In this document: in pieces, positions 25,937 to 35,127 of the stretch | How positions within the stretch are numbered: the first letter of the stretch is position 1 | How the letters are laid out: each line of letters begins with the position of its first letter | NCBI GenBank assembly: GCA_900110005.1 | Contig: FOCC01000010.1 | Coordinates: 1 to 64,000, forward strand | Direction: 5' to 3' | Source of the DNA: Ligilactobacillus sp. WC1T17 | Lineage (GTDB): Bacteria > Bacillota > Bacilli > Lactobacillales > Lactobacillaceae | Length of the DNA: 64,000 nucleotides | Made by a program: the position numbers and the translations under genes | The notes under the pieces: model-generated | The model's input: the letters and a program-made list of their open reading frames with translations, nothing else | What the model was told of the DNA's origin: nothing | The model's database searches: none

Positions 25937-26815
25937 TTAAAAATTCTTATTATACCAAGCCTTAGCTACTTTCTTATAGCTTTGCTTATCCAGGTCAACT
26001 TTTTTATTTAACTGGATTAACGTTTTGGTATTTAATTTTTTATCAACCTTATTTAAGGTTTTAGCCAATTTAGGATTCTTCTTGTAAACACTGGCCCGCA
26101 CGATTGGCATTAGGTTGTATGGCGGCCAAAAATGCTTATTATCCTTTAAGACTGTATATTTTTTGGTATTAGCCAGCTGTCCTTCTGTGGTATAAGCTGG
26201 TGTGGCATCGGCCTTATTTTGGCTTAAAATTTGATATTTGAGCGAATTATCGTAGACTGTTGCTGACTTGAAATTAAACTTGCCATATGTCTTAGCCAAG
26301 CCTTTTAATCCATCTGAACGCTTATCAAATTCACCTTGCGAAGCAAAGCGAATCTTGGAAGCCTTCTTTTGCAGATCACTGATTGTCTTAATATGGTATT
26401 TCTTAGCTACACTGGTCTTAATGGCAATTCCTTGACTGTCATTTCCGGGTGCATATGGCAAAGCCGTTAAATTTTTCTTGGCCAAACCCTTTTTGACAGT
26501 TTTATAAACCTTGTCAGGATCGGTTTGCATCTTCTTTTTCAAAATTGTCAGCAAAGTCGTCCCTGTATATTCTGGATACAAATCAATTTGTCCTTTTTCA
26601 ATCGCTGTTGGAATAACCGAGCTAGAGATGTTTTGCTTGCGGGTAACCTTAAAACCTTGTTTTTCCAAAGCTAACGCATAAATTTCACTCACCACTTGGC
26701 TTTCCGTAAAATTCTTTGAACCCACAACGACACTTTCGGCTGCACTCGCTGTTTGAGCAGCTGGAAGTGTCAACATCGCCCCTAAAAGCAGTAGCATAAC
26801 TTTTTTATTTTGCAT
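25937..26815 (-). CDS. OpuC-like substrate-binding protein, Sec signal without lipobox
   Basis: A 292-residue exported protein of the OpuAC/ProX class: VVVGSKNFTESQVVSEIYAL opens the mature domain, YPEYTGT lies near residue 80 and DATPAYTTEGQL near residue 210, both typical of quaternary-amine pockets lined by Tyr. The signal peptide runs to about TASA-AES and contains no Cys, so it is not a lipoprotein as OpuCC normally is; how it stays at the cell is unclear. Its start overlaps the upstream NmrA-like gene by 11 bases. Ligand unproven: betaine, carnitine, choline or another small cation. Confidence 0.85.
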   Translation of the reverse strand: MQNKKVMLLLLGAMLTLPAAQTASAAESVVVGSKNFTESQVVSEIYALALEKQGFKVTRKQNISSSVIPTAIEKGQIDLYPEYTGTTLLTILKKKMQTDPDKVYKTVKKGLAKKNLTALPYAPGNDSQGIAIKTSVAKKYHIKTISDLQKKASKIRFASQGEFDKRSDGLKGLAKTYGKFNFKSATVYDNSLKYQILSQNKADATPAYTTEGQLANTKKYTVLKDNKHFWPPYNLMPIVRASVYKKNPKLAKTLNKVDKKLNTKTLIQLNKKVDLDKQSYKKVAKAWYNKNF

Positions 26816-27665
26816 AATTTTCCTCCATAAATGTTAAAAGTGATGGTTCTTTGTGCCCCATAATTTTTTCAAAATCATCACTAACTTCATCCAATAAACC
26901 TAAGGCTCCACCGGCATACATCGATGACAGCATGTGTCCTTCACCATTTTCATCATATAAAGCACCAAATTCAGTCAGACTCACAGGCTGATAACCGATT
27001 TTATGCCCCGATACTTGGCTTAAAATTTCAGCTAATTGCGGCATCGTATAATTCCTATCCTGGGTTAAGGTATAAATCTTGCCATCAAGCCGCAAGCTTT
27101 CTGTTACCGCTACTTTTGCAAAAGCCTGTGCACTATCGGCTAGTGAAATGAAGGTCAAAGCTTCCTGATTCACAGGATAAATTACATTTTGTCTTTCAAT
27201 CAATTCCGGCAAATACGGCACCAAAGGATCAGCATATAAAGCGTTGCGGATAATGGTATAAGGCAGACTGCTTTCAGCTAAACGCCGTGGCAAATAACCA
27301 TAAAAAGCACTCAAATCAAAAGGATTATTTACCTGATCAGCAATAAAGCCCATGGCTAAAAAATGCTTGATTTTGGCCTTTTGGGCTGCAGTAACAACCC
27401 TTTCTAATTCTTGCACCCGGCTAAAAGATGTGTGGCTTTTGCTTGGCACATAGATTAAAATATCTGCCTGCTGAAAAGCTTTCAGCAAGCTGTCTTCGCT
27501 ATTGAATTCGATTGAAACCAAAGGATAACCGTCTTCTTTTAATTTTTGAGCCTTAGATAAGGTGTGTACCCCCGCTAAAATATCAGTTTTAGCGATATAT
27601 TGGCTTAAAGCTGCTACAATTTGCGCTCCTAAATGTCCTGTCGCGCCTGTCACTAAATATTTCAT
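26805..27665 (-). CDS. NmrA/QOR2-like NAD(P)-binding SDR protein
   Basis: A 286-residue atypical short-chain dehydrogenase. The Rossmann motif VTGATGHLGAQIV (about 5-17) binds NAD(P); residues to about 130 form the fold, with ADILIYVPS and LAMGFIAD, and YTIIRNALYADP is typical of the NmrA/YtfG (quinone oxidoreductase 2) group. No Ser-Tyr-Lys triad is seen. Its start overlaps the MarR gene by four bases and its end overlaps the importer's binding-protein gene, so it is in the same operon. It may reduce quinones or sense NAD(P); which is not decided. Confidence 0.82.
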   Translation of the reverse strand: MKYLVTGATGHLGAQIVAALSQYIAKTDILAGVHTLSKAQKLKEDGYPLVSIEFNSEDSLLKAFQQADILIYVPSKSHTSFSRVQELERVVTAAQKAKIKHFLAMGFIADQVNNPFDLSAFYGYLPRRLAESSLPYTIIRNALYADPLVPYLPELIERQNVIYPVNQEALTFISLADSAQAFAKVAVTESLRLDGKIYTLTQDRNYTMPQLAEILSQVSGHKIGYQPVSLTEFGALYDENGEGHMLSSMYAGGALGLLDEVSDDFEKIMGHKEPSLLTFMEENYAK

Positions 27666-28126
27666 TTTGGCTTTTCCTCCTCTTTTCGGCTGGCTGCTAC
27701 AAGATTGGTTTCAATTCGTTTAAGGTAGGCTTCAAAGGCTGCAATTTCAGTTTCAGAAAAGCCTTGATAGAATATCCGGCCTAATTTTTCACTGACTTCA
27801 TCACCAATCAGCTGTTGGTTTTTTCCTAAAGTCGTCAAAACCACAATTCGCTTGCGCTTATCAGATTCATCTTGCTCAAGTGTGATTAAGCCTTGCTGTT
27901 CCAGTTTTTTAAGCATCAAAGTTAAACTGCTTTTAGCCAGTCCTGTTTTTGGCGCCAGCATACTGACTGTTTGAGGATTTTGTTCCCACAAAGCCGACAA
28001 AATCTTGCCTTGCTCAGCATTATAAACAGCTCTGCCATCTTCTGTCAGATAACGGTTGAACAGCCGCCCATTATAATGCTGAATCTTAGAGACCAAATAA
28101 CCGCCTATTTCATATGTATTCATCAT
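27662..28126 (-). CDS. MarR-family repressor of the importer operon
   Basis: A 154-residue winged-helix regulator. The wHTH (about 55-95) shows VSMLAPKTGLAKSSLTLMLKKLEQQGLI and the wing DESDKRKRIVVLT, the MarR signature with the conserved D-x-R-x-x-x pattern. There is no Cys, so it is not a thiol sensor of the OhrR type. The ATG at 28126 lies five bases after GGAGG. It is the first gene of the operon, likely autoregulated through three repeats in its promoter. The inducer is unknown. Confidence 0.88.
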   Translation of the reverse strand: MMNTYEIGGYLVSKIQHYNGRLFNRYLTEDGRAVYNAEQGKILSALWEQNPQTVSMLAPKTGLAKSSLTLMLKKLEQQGLITLEQDESDKRKRIVVLTTLGKNQQLIGDEVSEKLGRIFYQGFSETEIAAFEAYLKRIETNLVAASRKEEEKPK

Positions 28127-28147
28127 AGCCACCTCCAAATTATTTTT

Positions 28148-28219
28148 ATATAAAACTTTCTTACAAGAGAATAATACGATATAAAACTAAATCCGTCAAG
28201 AAAAAGTTTGATATAAAAC
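28148..28219 (-). promoter_or_regulatory. MarR operon promoter with three spaced ATATAAAAC repeats
   Basis: On the minus strand TTGACG and TATTAT are separated by 17 bp (about 28199-28171). Three copies of ATATAAAAC on the plus strand begin at 28148, 28179 and 28211. The 31- and 32-bp spacing is close to three helical turns, and the middle copy lies in the spacer between the two promoter boxes. These are candidate repressor sites. Confidence 0.55.
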
Positions 28220-28251
28220 AAAAAAGTTATGCCGCAGCATAACTTTTTTAA
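28220..28251 (-). terminator. Terminator after the ABC-F gene
   Basis: On the minus strand AAAAAAGTTATGC...GCATAACTTTTTT forms a stem around TGCGG with a T tail, right after the stop at 28253. Confidence 0.88.
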
Positions 28252-28252
28252 C

Positions 28253-29875
28253 TTAATATAAATCTTGGACTTGGCTTTTGACAACCTCATGATTCAAAAA
28301 TTCATCATAACTGGTTTCAGCCCGGTCAACTGAACCCTTAGCAGAAACTTCAACCAAATGATCGGCAATTGTCGAAATAAATTCGTGGTCATGTGAAGTG
28401 AAGATGACTGAACCAGGAAAAGCTACTAAAGCATCATTCAAAGAAGTGATGGATTCAAGATCCAAGTGATTGGTTGGATCATCTAATAAGAGGCAGTTGC
28501 CTTTTTCAAGCATCATCTTAGATAGCATGCAGCGAACCTTTTCGCCCCCAGATAAGACCTTAATTTGCTTTTTGATATCATCACCAGAAAAGAGCATCTT
28601 GCCCAAAAAGCCCCGCAAGAAGGTATTATCGTTTTGCTCCTTTGTAGCATATTGACGCAGCCAATCTAAAATTGACAATTCTTCATTATTGAAATTGGCA
28701 TCCAGGTCACGGGGAATGTAGCTTGTAATAACGGTTTGCCCATACTTGACGCTTCCTGTATCAGGCATCATTGTACCAGCTAAAATCTGCATCAAAGTCG
28801 TTTGCGCTAAATCACTGCGCGATAAAATAGCGGCTTTTTCACCTGGCCGGATGGTAAAGCTGACATTATCTAAAATTTTAACCCCATCGATGGTTTTCGA
28901 AATATTTTCTACAAATAATAAATCATTTCCAAGGTCACGGGTCATTTCAAATTTGATAAAAGGATATTTCCGTGAGGATGGTTTAATATCGTCCAAGGTA
29001 ATTTTTTCCAATTGCTTTTTACGCGAAGTTGCCTGCTTTGATTTAGAAGCATTTGCTGAAAAACGAGCAATAAATTCATTTAATTCCTTGATTTTCTCTT
29101 CTTTTTTAGCATTAACATTGGCGCGCATTTCTGCAGCTAAGCGGCTGGATTGCAGCCAAAAGTCGTAATTACCCACGTACATTTGAATTTTGCCAAAATC
29201 GACATCACACATTTGCGTGCAAACCTGGTTTAAGAAATGGCGGTCGTGGGAAACCACAATCACAATTTTATCATAATCAGCCAAGAAGTTTTCCAACCAG
29301 TTAATGGTTAACACATCAAGCCCGTTAGTCGGTTCATCTAAAAGCAAAATATCAGGATTGCCAAATAAAGCTTGAGCCAAAAGAACTTTAACCTTTAAGG
29401 CTTCATCTAATTCACTCATCTTTTTAGTATGCAGTTCTTCTTTAATACCTAAAGATTGAAGCAATGAAGAAGCATCGGCTTCCGCATTCCAGCCGTCCAT
29501 TTCAGCAAATTTAGCCTCTAATTCGCCGGCCAAAATACCATCTTCTTCGCTAAAATCAGCTTTAGCATATAAAGCATCTTTTTGCTGCATAATTTCATAA
29601 AGCTGCTTATGTCCTTGAATGACTGTTTGCATAACTGTAAAGTCTTCAAAGGCAAAGTGGTTCTGGTTAAGGCTGGAAATACGTTCATTGGCGCCAATCG
29701 AAATCGTACCCGTGGTTGGTTCCAATTGTCCGGAAAGTAATTTTAAAAAGGTGGATTTCCCCGCGCCGTTAGCGCCGATAATGCCATAGCAGTTACCTTC
29801 GGTGAATTTTAAATTCACATCATCATATAAAAGACGTCCTGAAAAGTTCAAACTTAAATCGGTTACGGTAATCAA
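28253..29875 (-). CDS. ABC-F ribosome-associated ATPase (YbiT-like)
   Basis: A 540-residue protein with two ATPase domains and no membrane segment. The first has GANGAGKSTFLKLL and LLLDEPTNGLD. The second has a degenerate Walker A (ILSRSDLAQTTLM in place of GxxGxGKST), signature LSGGEKVRCMLSKMM and LLLDDPTNHLD. A charged helical linker (about 250-290) would reach the ribosomal P-tRNA. ABC-F proteins rescue or tune translation; this one resembles YbiT. A TTG at 29875 behind GAGGAA is preferred; upstream in-frame residues lack domain similarity. Confidence 0.88.
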   Translation of the reverse strand: MITVTDLSLNFSGRLLYDDVNLKFTEGNCYGIIGANGAGKSTFLKLLSGQLEPTTGTISIGANERISSLNQNHFAFEDFTVMQTVIQGHKQLYEIMQQKDALYAKADFSEEDGILAGELEAKFAEMDGWNAEADASSLLQSLGIKEELHTKKMSELDEALKVKVLLAQALFGNPDILLLDEPTNGLDVLTINWLENFLADYDKIVIVVSHDRHFLNQVCTQMCDVDFGKIQMYVGNYDFWLQSSRLAAEMRANVNAKKEEKIKELNEFIARFSANASKSKQATSRKKQLEKITLDDIKPSSRKYPFIKFEMTRDLGNDLLFVENISKTIDGVKILDNVSFTIRPGEKAAILSRSDLAQTTLMQILAGTMMPDTGSVKYGQTVITSYIPRDLDANFNNEELSILDWLRQYATKEQNDNTFLRGFLGKMLFSGDDIKKQIKVLSGGEKVRCMLSKMMLEKGNCLLLDDPTNHLDLESITSLNDALVAFPGSVIFTSHDHEFISTIADHLVEVSAKGSVDRAETSYDEFLNHEVVKSQVQDLY

Positions 29876-29936
29876 TCTTGTTCCTCGCTTTATCTTTTTT
29901 TTTAATGTATCATGGAATGCCATATTTAGCAAATAA

Positions 29937-30614
29937 CTAATTAATCGCTTTTTCTACATTCAGGTGCTTAAGTTTAGGCAAAACAAACTTATCTGCCAGA
30001 CCAATTAAAGCACCTTGAAATACCAAGGCAAAAATTGTACCCACATTGATGGCCTCAATTCTTCCTGTTACTAAAAAGGCAATTATAATAGCCAAAATAG
30101 GCGGAGTAAATGAGACTAGCTGGGCAATAATAGGATTTCCTTTAAAGAATTTAAACCGTAAAATCTGCATCAAGTCATCTGCCGGATGCAAAGCCCAGTT
30201 AATCCTTTGGTAGATTGACACAGCCGTCGAAAAGAAAATGACTCCTAAAAAATCAAACCCGATTTTTAAGCCTAGCGGTAAATGGGTAATCCCTAAATTA
30301 ACCAGCAAGGGTGACAAATAACCTACCAGCCACGCAAAAGGCACCATAAAAATTAAATTACCTATAATACGCCGCAAATCGATCTTTTTGATTAAAAAGG
30401 AATTAGTAATAATGATGATAGAGCCGATAAAAAATAAAATCAAACCCAAAGGAAGCTTGACTGCATTAGAAATATTCACCGCCGAAGCTGTCCATAAGGC
30501 ACTGCCCAAATTAAGTGAAACCGTTAAAGCATTACCAAGGCAGTTTAAAAATAATGAAAAGATAAAACATAAACCAAGCATTAAGGTTGATGGTCTTTTT
30601 TTAACTTCTTGCAC
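29937..30614 (-). CDS. YczE/YitT-type membrane protein
   Basis: A 225-residue membrane protein with five helices. It opens FIFSLFLNCLGNALTVSLNLGSALWTASAVNIS, the conserved N-terminus of the YczE/YyaS group, which also shows GVIFFSTAVSIYQRINWALHPADDLM in the middle. Members are poorly understood; YczE helps surfactin production in Bacillus. It is separated from the ABC-F gene by 61 bases on the same strand. No transporter or catalytic motif is seen. Confidence 0.75.
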   Translation of the reverse strand: MQEVKKRPSTLMLGLCFIFSLFLNCLGNALTVSLNLGSALWTASAVNISNAVKLPLGLILFFIGSIIIITNSFLIKKIDLRRIIGNLIFMVPFAWLVGYLSPLLVNLGITHLPLGLKIGFDFLGVIFFSTAVSIYQRINWALHPADDLMQILRFKFFKGNPIIAQLVSFTPPILAIIIAFLVTGRIEAINVGTIFALVFQGALIGLADKFVLPKLKHLNVEKAIN

Positions 30615-30736
30615 AAAAAATCCTTCTTTCTTATGTCATAAAGGACATTTTACCACAGACACCAAGGGTTATTCTAATCAATTAAAGTTAATTTGTGCTA
30701 AAATGAGGACAGAAAAAAACGGAAAGGGTGATTTTT

Positions 30737-30958
30737 ATGAGTGAAAATGTCTTCTTTAACCCCGGTGATTCTATCTCTAGCAATTATGACTTCAATAAAG
30801 CCTATGTTTCAGCTCAGATTTATCACAATAAAGCAGCTAAACCTGTTTTAATTGTCCAAGAAAAAGATGGTAAACCATATTTTATCTTTGACGAAGAAGC
30901 TGCCTTAGAGCAAGAAGCAGCTGAAGCTAAGCCGTTTAAAGTCGTGAAAAAGCTCTAA
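30737..30958 (+). CDS. Small conserved hypothetical protein (73 aa)
   Basis: A 73-residue frame with ATG at 30737 and AAAGGG upstream, closed by a terminator. It begins MSENVFFNPGDSIS and contains an Ala/Glu-rich helix (EEAALEQEAAEAKPF) with a basic end KVVKKL. No signal peptide or membrane helix. I do not recognise the family. The TAAAAT about 40 bases upstream is a probable -10. Confidence 0.65.
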   Translation: MSENVFFNPGDSISSNYDFNKAYVSAQIYHNKAAKPVLIVQEKDGKPYFIFDEEAALEQEAAEAKPFKVVKKL

Positions 30959-30993
30959 AAAAAGGTCTTGTCGCACTAGACAAGGCCTTTTAT
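30957..30993. terminator. Bidirectional terminator between the 73-residue protein and GNAT genes
   Basis: AAAAGGTCTTGTC...GACAAGGCCTTTT forms a long stem around GCACTA with A and T runs on both sides. Confidence 0.85.
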
Positions 30994-31487
30994 TTTAAAA
31001 TTTTAGCATACAGCTGGTAATCTTCAAATTTACCGTCCTCAAAAAAATAGTCCTTAAGTAAACCTTCATAGTGGTAACCATTTCTTTTAGCCACTGCTTG
31101 GCTTTTCAAATTGAGCGGGCGGGTCAAAATTTCTAGACGGTGCAAGCCCATTTGCGCTGCTGCTTGCTCTAATTCCTGCAAATTTTTCGTGACAATTCCC
31201 TGCCCTATAAAGCGTTCATCCAGCCAGTAACCAATTCTGGCATGACAATCAGCCTGTGAAATAGCGTGCAAATCCATCATACCAACAATTTGTTCCTGTT
31301 CTTCAATCACAAAAGTCTTTTGCAGGCCGGCTTCACCCATCTCTAAAGCAAACTTTATAAAGGCTACTTCATCTTCTGCTGTGCGCATATTTTTAACCCA
31401 AGGCAAAAATTGTCCTAGCGCTTGCCGCGAGTGATTAACCAACTGAAATAAAAAAGCAGCATCGTCTAATGCAACTAATCTAAGCAT
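30990..31487 (-). CDS. RimJ/RimL-type GNAT N-acetyltransferase
   Basis: A 165-residue acetyl-CoA-dependent acetyltransferase. The RimJ/RimL pattern is clear: LPWVKNMRTAEDEVAFIK, then GMMDLHAIS in the core strands, ARIGYWLDERFIGQGIVTKNLQEL for the acetyl-CoA loop, and HRLEILTRPLNLKSQAVAKRNGYHYEGLLKDYFFEDGKFED at the end. It could acetylate the N-terminus of a ribosomal protein or a small molecule; the substrate is not shown. Flanked by terminators, so monocistronic. Confidence 0.85.
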   Translation of the reverse strand: MLRLVALDDAAFLFQLVNHSRQALGQFLPWVKNMRTAEDEVAFIKFALEMGEAGLQKTFVIEEQEQIVGMMDLHAISQADCHARIGYWLDERFIGQGIVTKNLQELEQAAAQMGLHRLEILTRPLNLKSQAVAKRNGYHYEGLLKDYFFEDGKFEDYQLYAKILK

Positions 31488-31525
31488 TTTTCCTCAGCTC
31501 CTCGTTTTTTATCTTATTATACACA

Positions 31526-31553
31526 AAAAAAGCGGCCTTGCCGCTTTTTTTAG
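31526..31553 (-). terminator. Hairpin upstream of the GNAT gene, terminating the 60-residue membrane protein gene
   Basis: On the minus strand AAAAAAGCGGCAAGGCCGCTTTTTTT forms a 5-6 bp GC stem followed by T. It ends the small membrane-protein transcript. Confidence 0.8.
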
Positions 31554-31562
31554 ATGAGACTT

Positions 31563-31745
31563 TTAGTGGTTAAATAAATCTTTGGATTTCAAATGAATTA
31601 AAAGTTCCAGGCCAACTCCAAAAATACCCAAACTTAATAATTCAACTACAATAGCCACATACTGATTCATAAAACCGAGGCCGACTAAAAATTGGCTCAC
31701 AGCAAAAATCAGCATTAAAATAATAATCCAAGCTTGTGTCTTCAT
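31563..31745 (-). CDS. Small two-helix membrane protein (60 aa)
   Basis: A 60-residue protein with two hydrophobic helices (about 5-25 and 30-50) and a short charged tail KSKDLFNH. The ATG at 31745 follows AGGTGA. It has its own terminator and stands alone, upstream of the GNAT gene and after the prs terminator. No family recognised. Confidence 0.65.
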   Translation of the reverse strand: MKTQAWIIILMLIFAVSQFLVGLGFMNQYVAIVVELLSLGIFGVGLELLIHLKSKDLFNH

Positions 31746-31819
31746 GATTGTCACCTGCACTTTCCTTTTTACGCCTTTATTGTAAGCCCTTGCATTAATT
31801 ATTGCAAGTCTTTAAGCCA

Positions 31820-31849
31820 AAAAAAAAGCTAGAAAATTTCTAGCTCTTA
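31820..31849 (-). terminator. Terminator after prs
   Basis: On the minus strand AGCTAGAAATTTTCTAGCT is a near-perfect palindrome followed by nine T. Confidence 0.88.
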
Positions 31850-31854
31850 AGTCC

Positions 31855-32835
31855 TTAATGTTGATCTTGGTGGAAACGGTTATTGAACAAAGGACTAACC
31901 GGTTTATTTTCGTGAATCCGTTTGATAGCATCCCCGATAAGCGGACCAACTGAAACTTGGACAAGTTTATCGATTTGTTTTTCTTCTGGAAGTTGAATGG
32001 AATCAGTTACCACTAATTCTTTGATTGGTGATTTTTCAATCCGTTCAATAGCTGGGCCTGACAATACTGGGTGGGTTGCGCAAGCATAAACTTCAGTAGC
32101 ACCAGCATCCATCAATGCTTGAGCTGCCAAAGTAATAGTACCGGCCGTATCAATCATATCATCAATTAAAATGCAACGCTTACCGTCAACTGAACCAATA
32201 ATGTTCATGATTTCAGCCACGTTAGCGCGTGGACGACGCTTATCAATGATAGCAATTGGTGACTTCAAGAATTCAGCCAACTTGCGGGCACGGGTTACAC
32301 CACCGTGGTCGGGTGAAACAACAACGGCATCTTTATCAAGACCATTAGTCAAGAAGTAGTCTGCCAAAAGCGGAGCCCCCATTAAGTGGTCAACCGGAAT
32401 ATCAAAGAAGCCTTGAATTTGGGCAGCATGAAGGTCAAGCATAATAGCGCGATCAGCACCGGCTTTTTCAACCATGTCAGCGACCAATTTGGCAGTAATT
32501 GGTTCACGTGAACGGGCTTTACGGTCTTGACGTGCATAACCGTAGTAAGGAATAACCACATTAATTGTGGCAGCACTGGCCCGGCGTAAAGCATCAATCA
32601 TAATCAAAAGTTCCATCAAATTGTCATTAACAGGAGCTGAAGTTGATTGTACAATAAAAATTTCATCCCCACGAATTGATTCTTCGATGTTAATCCGAAT
32701 TTCACCGTCGCTAAAACGGTCAACCGAAGTTTTACCCAAAGGAACCCCGACAGCTTTAGCAATTTTTTCAGCCAATGGTTTGTTTGAATTCAAAGCAAAA
32801 ATTTTAAGCTTTGACCCAGAATATTGTTCAGACAT
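31855..32835 (-). CDS. prs: Ribose-phosphate pyrophosphokinase
   Basis: A 326-residue enzyme making PRPP from ribose 5-phosphate and ATP for nucleotide, His and Trp synthesis. Signatures are [16 protein letters not shown], the ATP loop [42 protein letters not shown], the flexible-loop [12 protein letters not shown] and the PRPP site [17 protein letters not shown] at 32835 behind TTTTGGAGG. It follows glmU, the standard Firmicute order, and is terminated by a strong hairpin. Confidence 0.96.
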   Translation of the reverse strand: MSEQYSGSKLKIFALNSNKPLAEKIAKAVGVPLGKTSVDRFSDGEIRINIEESIRGDEIFIVQSTSAPVNDNLMELLIMIDALRRASAATINVVIPYYGYARQDRKARSREPITAKLVADMVEKAGADRAIMLDLHAAQIQGFFDIPVDHLMGAPLLADYFLTNGLDKDAVVVSPDHGGVTRARKLAEFLKSPIAIIDKRRPRANVAEIMNIIGSVDGKRCILIDDMIDTAGTITLAAQALMDAGATEVYACATHPVLSGPAIERIEKSPIKELVVTDSIQLPEEKQIDKLVQVSVGPLIGDAIKRIHENKPVSPLFNNRFHQDQH

Positions 32836-32903
32836 ATTATCCTCCAAAATAGTTATCTATAATTAATCTTATGCATTATTCCGTCTAAAATCAAGCCTAA
32901 TTC

Positions 32904-34310
32904 TTATTTTTCTTCTTTGGCTTCTGTTTTTGCAGCTGCTTGAGCAACCGGATAGCGGTCATAGTAGCCTTTTTTATTTACCTGACGGCCTCTGGCAATA
33001 GCCATATCATGTGCTTTGACATCATCTGTAATTGTCGAGCCTGCAGCAACATAAGCGTGGTCTTCAATCTCAACTGGTGCAATAATATTTGAACCGCTGC
33101 CGATAAAGGAGTAATCGCCGACATTCGTATGGTGTTTATTAATACCATCATAATTGATGAAAGTTGTGCCACAACCAATATTAATTTCCTTGCCTAACGT
33201 TGCATCCCCGACATAAGTCAAATGGCCCACCTTCGTATTCTTGCCAATTGTAGCTTTCTTAACTTCAACAAAGTTGCCGATATGTGCGCCTTGGCCAATG
33301 TCAGCTAGTGGACGCAGGTGGCTGTATGGACCAATATCGCTGTTTTGACGCATATGAGCTTCCTCAATCAAGGAGCTGGTTACCGTAACGCCGTCTTCAA
33401 TAATGCTGTCTTTGATTTGTGAATGAGCACCAATAATGCAATCAGAACCGATGACAGTCTTGCCTTTAAGGTAGACACCTGGTTCGATAACTGTATCGGA
33501 ACCAATTTCAACGTCAATGTCGATGTAAGTATTGTCAGGGTCAATTAAGGTTACCCCGTTTTGCATGTGCTTTTCATTAATGCGGCGTTGCATCACCTTA
33601 GTAGCCTTGGACAAAGCTAAGCGATCATTAACCCCCATGGATTCTTCAAAGTTCTTCATTTGATAAGCTGCAACAACTTTACCTTCTTTTTGGAAAATTT
33701 CCATCACATCAGGCAGGTAGTATTCACCTTGGGCATTATCATTTTTAACTTGTGCCAAAGCCTTGAAAAGTTCTTGATTATCAAAGCAATAAACCCCAGT
33801 ATTTATCTCAGTTACTTCAGCCTCTTCTTTAGTGGCATCTTTTTGTTCAACAATCTTTTCAACAATACCGATATCATTGCGGATAATCCGACCATAACCG
33901 AAAGGATTGTCTGTGTGAGCTGTCAAAACGGTTGCCACAGCTCCCTTAGATTCATGATACTGGAACAATTCAGCAAAAGTTTTAGCGGTAAATAAGGGTG
34001 TATCACCACAAGCAATGATGGTCATGCCTTCTTTATCCCCTAAAATATCCTTAGCCTGTAAGACAGCATGTCCAGTCCCTAATTGTTCAGCCTGCAAAGC
34101 ATACTTGGTCCGGTCGCCTAGTGTTTCTTCCACCTTTTCAGCACCATGACCGACAATGGTGACAACTTCATCCATGTCATTTTTTTCAATCTGGGTCAAA
34201 ACATGATCTACCATAGATTTGCCGCACACAGGATGCAAAACCTTGTATAATTTGGACTTCATTCGGGTTCCCTTGCCAGCGGCTAAAATAATCGCATATC
34301 TTGCTGTCAT
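32904..34310 (-). CDS. glmU: Bifunctional GlmU (N-acetyltransferase / uridylyltransferase)
   Basis: A 468-residue trimeric enzyme producing UDP-GlcNAc for peptidoglycan and teichoic acids. The N-terminal pyrophosphorylase half has [20 protein letters not shown] (about 8-27) and QLGTGHAV. The C-terminal half is a left-handed beta helix of hexapeptide repeats ([43 protein letters not shown]), with [14 protein letters not shown] in the acetyl-CoA site. The last 15 residues ([11 protein letters not shown]) are a low-complexity tail. prs follows 68 bases on. The expected purR neighbour is displaced by decayed genes. Confidence 0.96.
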   Translation of the reverse strand: MTARYAIILAAGKGTRMKSKLYKVLHPVCGKSMVDHVLTQIEKNDMDEVVTIVGHGAEKVEETLGDRTKYALQAEQLGTGHAVLQAKDILGDKEGMTIIACGDTPLFTAKTFAELFQYHESKGAVATVLTAHTDNPFGYGRIIRNDIGIVEKIVEQKDATKEEAEVTEINTGVYCFDNQELFKALAQVKNDNAQGEYYLPDVMEIFQKEGKVVAAYQMKNFEESMGVNDRLALSKATKVMQRRINEKHMQNGVTLIDPDNTYIDIDVEIGSDTVIEPGVYLKGKTVIGSDCIIGAHSQIKDSIIEDGVTVTSSLIEEAHMRQNSDIGPYSHLRPLADIGQGAHIGNFVEVKKATIGKNTKVGHLTYVGDATLGKEINIGCGTTFINYDGINKHHTNVGDYSFIGSGSNIIAPVEIEDHAYVAAGSTITDDVKAHDMAIARGRQVNKKGYYDRYPVAQAAAKTEAKEEK

Positions 34311-34422
34311 TTATTTATCCTCATCTCTTTTATATATGTACTATTTGATTATAACGCTTTTTAGGTCACGTGGCATTAATTCTTTTAAGTAAAAAGGCTG
34401 AAATGAAATAGCCTGGATACAA

Positions 34423-34468
34423 AAAACTAGCAAACCTCTCATTTTTAAATGATAGCCTGCTAGTTTTT
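34423..34468 (-). terminator. Terminator in the decayed region
   Basis: On the minus strand AAAACTAGCA and TGCTAGTTTT pair over 10 bp around a 24-nt interior, followed by T. It would stop transcripts from the decayed ABC genes before glmU. Confidence 0.65.
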
Positions 34469-34475
34469 ATCGAAT

Positions 34476-34577
34476 TTAAAAGCTGTCAACAAAGACTTTA
34501 AAATTAAGCTGCTGAAAATAAGGTAATTTTTCAAAGCTTAAAATATCATCTTTTGAAATTTTTTTCCAGTTTTTTTT
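34476..34577 (-). pseudogene. C-terminal fragment, family unknown
   Basis: An open stretch ending in TAA encodes KKISKDDILSFEKLPYFQQLNFKVFVDSF with no start codon or ribosome site. It looks like the tail of a lost gene. No family assigned. Confidence 0.4.
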
Positions 34578-34580
34578 ACG

Positions 34581-34763
34581 TTATTTCCAAACACTCAAAA
34601 CCTGTTTTTCAACCAAAGCCAGGTCTCTTTCCTCATCGTAAGGAAGGTTTGGCGCTAAAATAAAGCGTTGCACAAAGTAAGCTCCCAAAGGCCCGATGAA
34701 GCTTCGCAGTAGCACTACCTGGTCATATTCCGGATGAATCTTGTTTGCCATATCCAAAACCAT
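34581..34763 (-). pseudogene. C-terminal fragment fused to the decayed permease
   Basis: About 60 codons encoding MANKIHPEYDQVVLLRSFIGPLGAYFVQRF and ending VEKQVLSVWK. It begins in a different frame inside the truncated ABC-2 permease, so a deletion joined two genes. It could be the end of a TetR-like regulator, which often accompanies such transporters, but that is a guess. Confidence 0.5.
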
Positions 34764-35127
34764 TCCAAGTTCTCTTTGTCTGCTTGGTCAAAGTGGTCTT
34801 TGAAGAATCGGTATTAGCGTAAGTTACCGTGTATTTATTATCTCTTTGAACAATTACACCATCTATTTTATCATCTTTCAAAGCTTCTTTAGCATCTTTT
34901 TTAGACGAGTATTGCTTAATCGAAACTCCGTCAACTTTCTGCATGTTTTTGATAACAGTCTGGTTAACGTCAACTGTCGCTAACTTAACGTTAACATCAC
35001 TGTTGACCGAAAACATAACACTCAGCAGCCACAAAATCAAAAGCGGTGCAATAAACATCAAAGCCAAGGTCCGCTTATCCCTAAACAGCTCTAACATAAC
35101 TCTTTTAGCAATTGTCCATGTTCTCAT
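34723..35127 (-). pseudogene. Truncated ABC-2 type permease
   Basis: The first roughly 120 residues of an ABC-2 exporter permease: RVMLELFRDKRTLALMFIAPLLILWLLSVMF is the first membrane helix and an external domain with KEALKDDKIDGVIV follows. The remaining five membrane helices are missing; after TLTKQ the frame enters unrelated sequence. It overlaps the end of the ATPase remnant by one base, the usual ATPase-permease arrangement. Confidence 0.75.
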
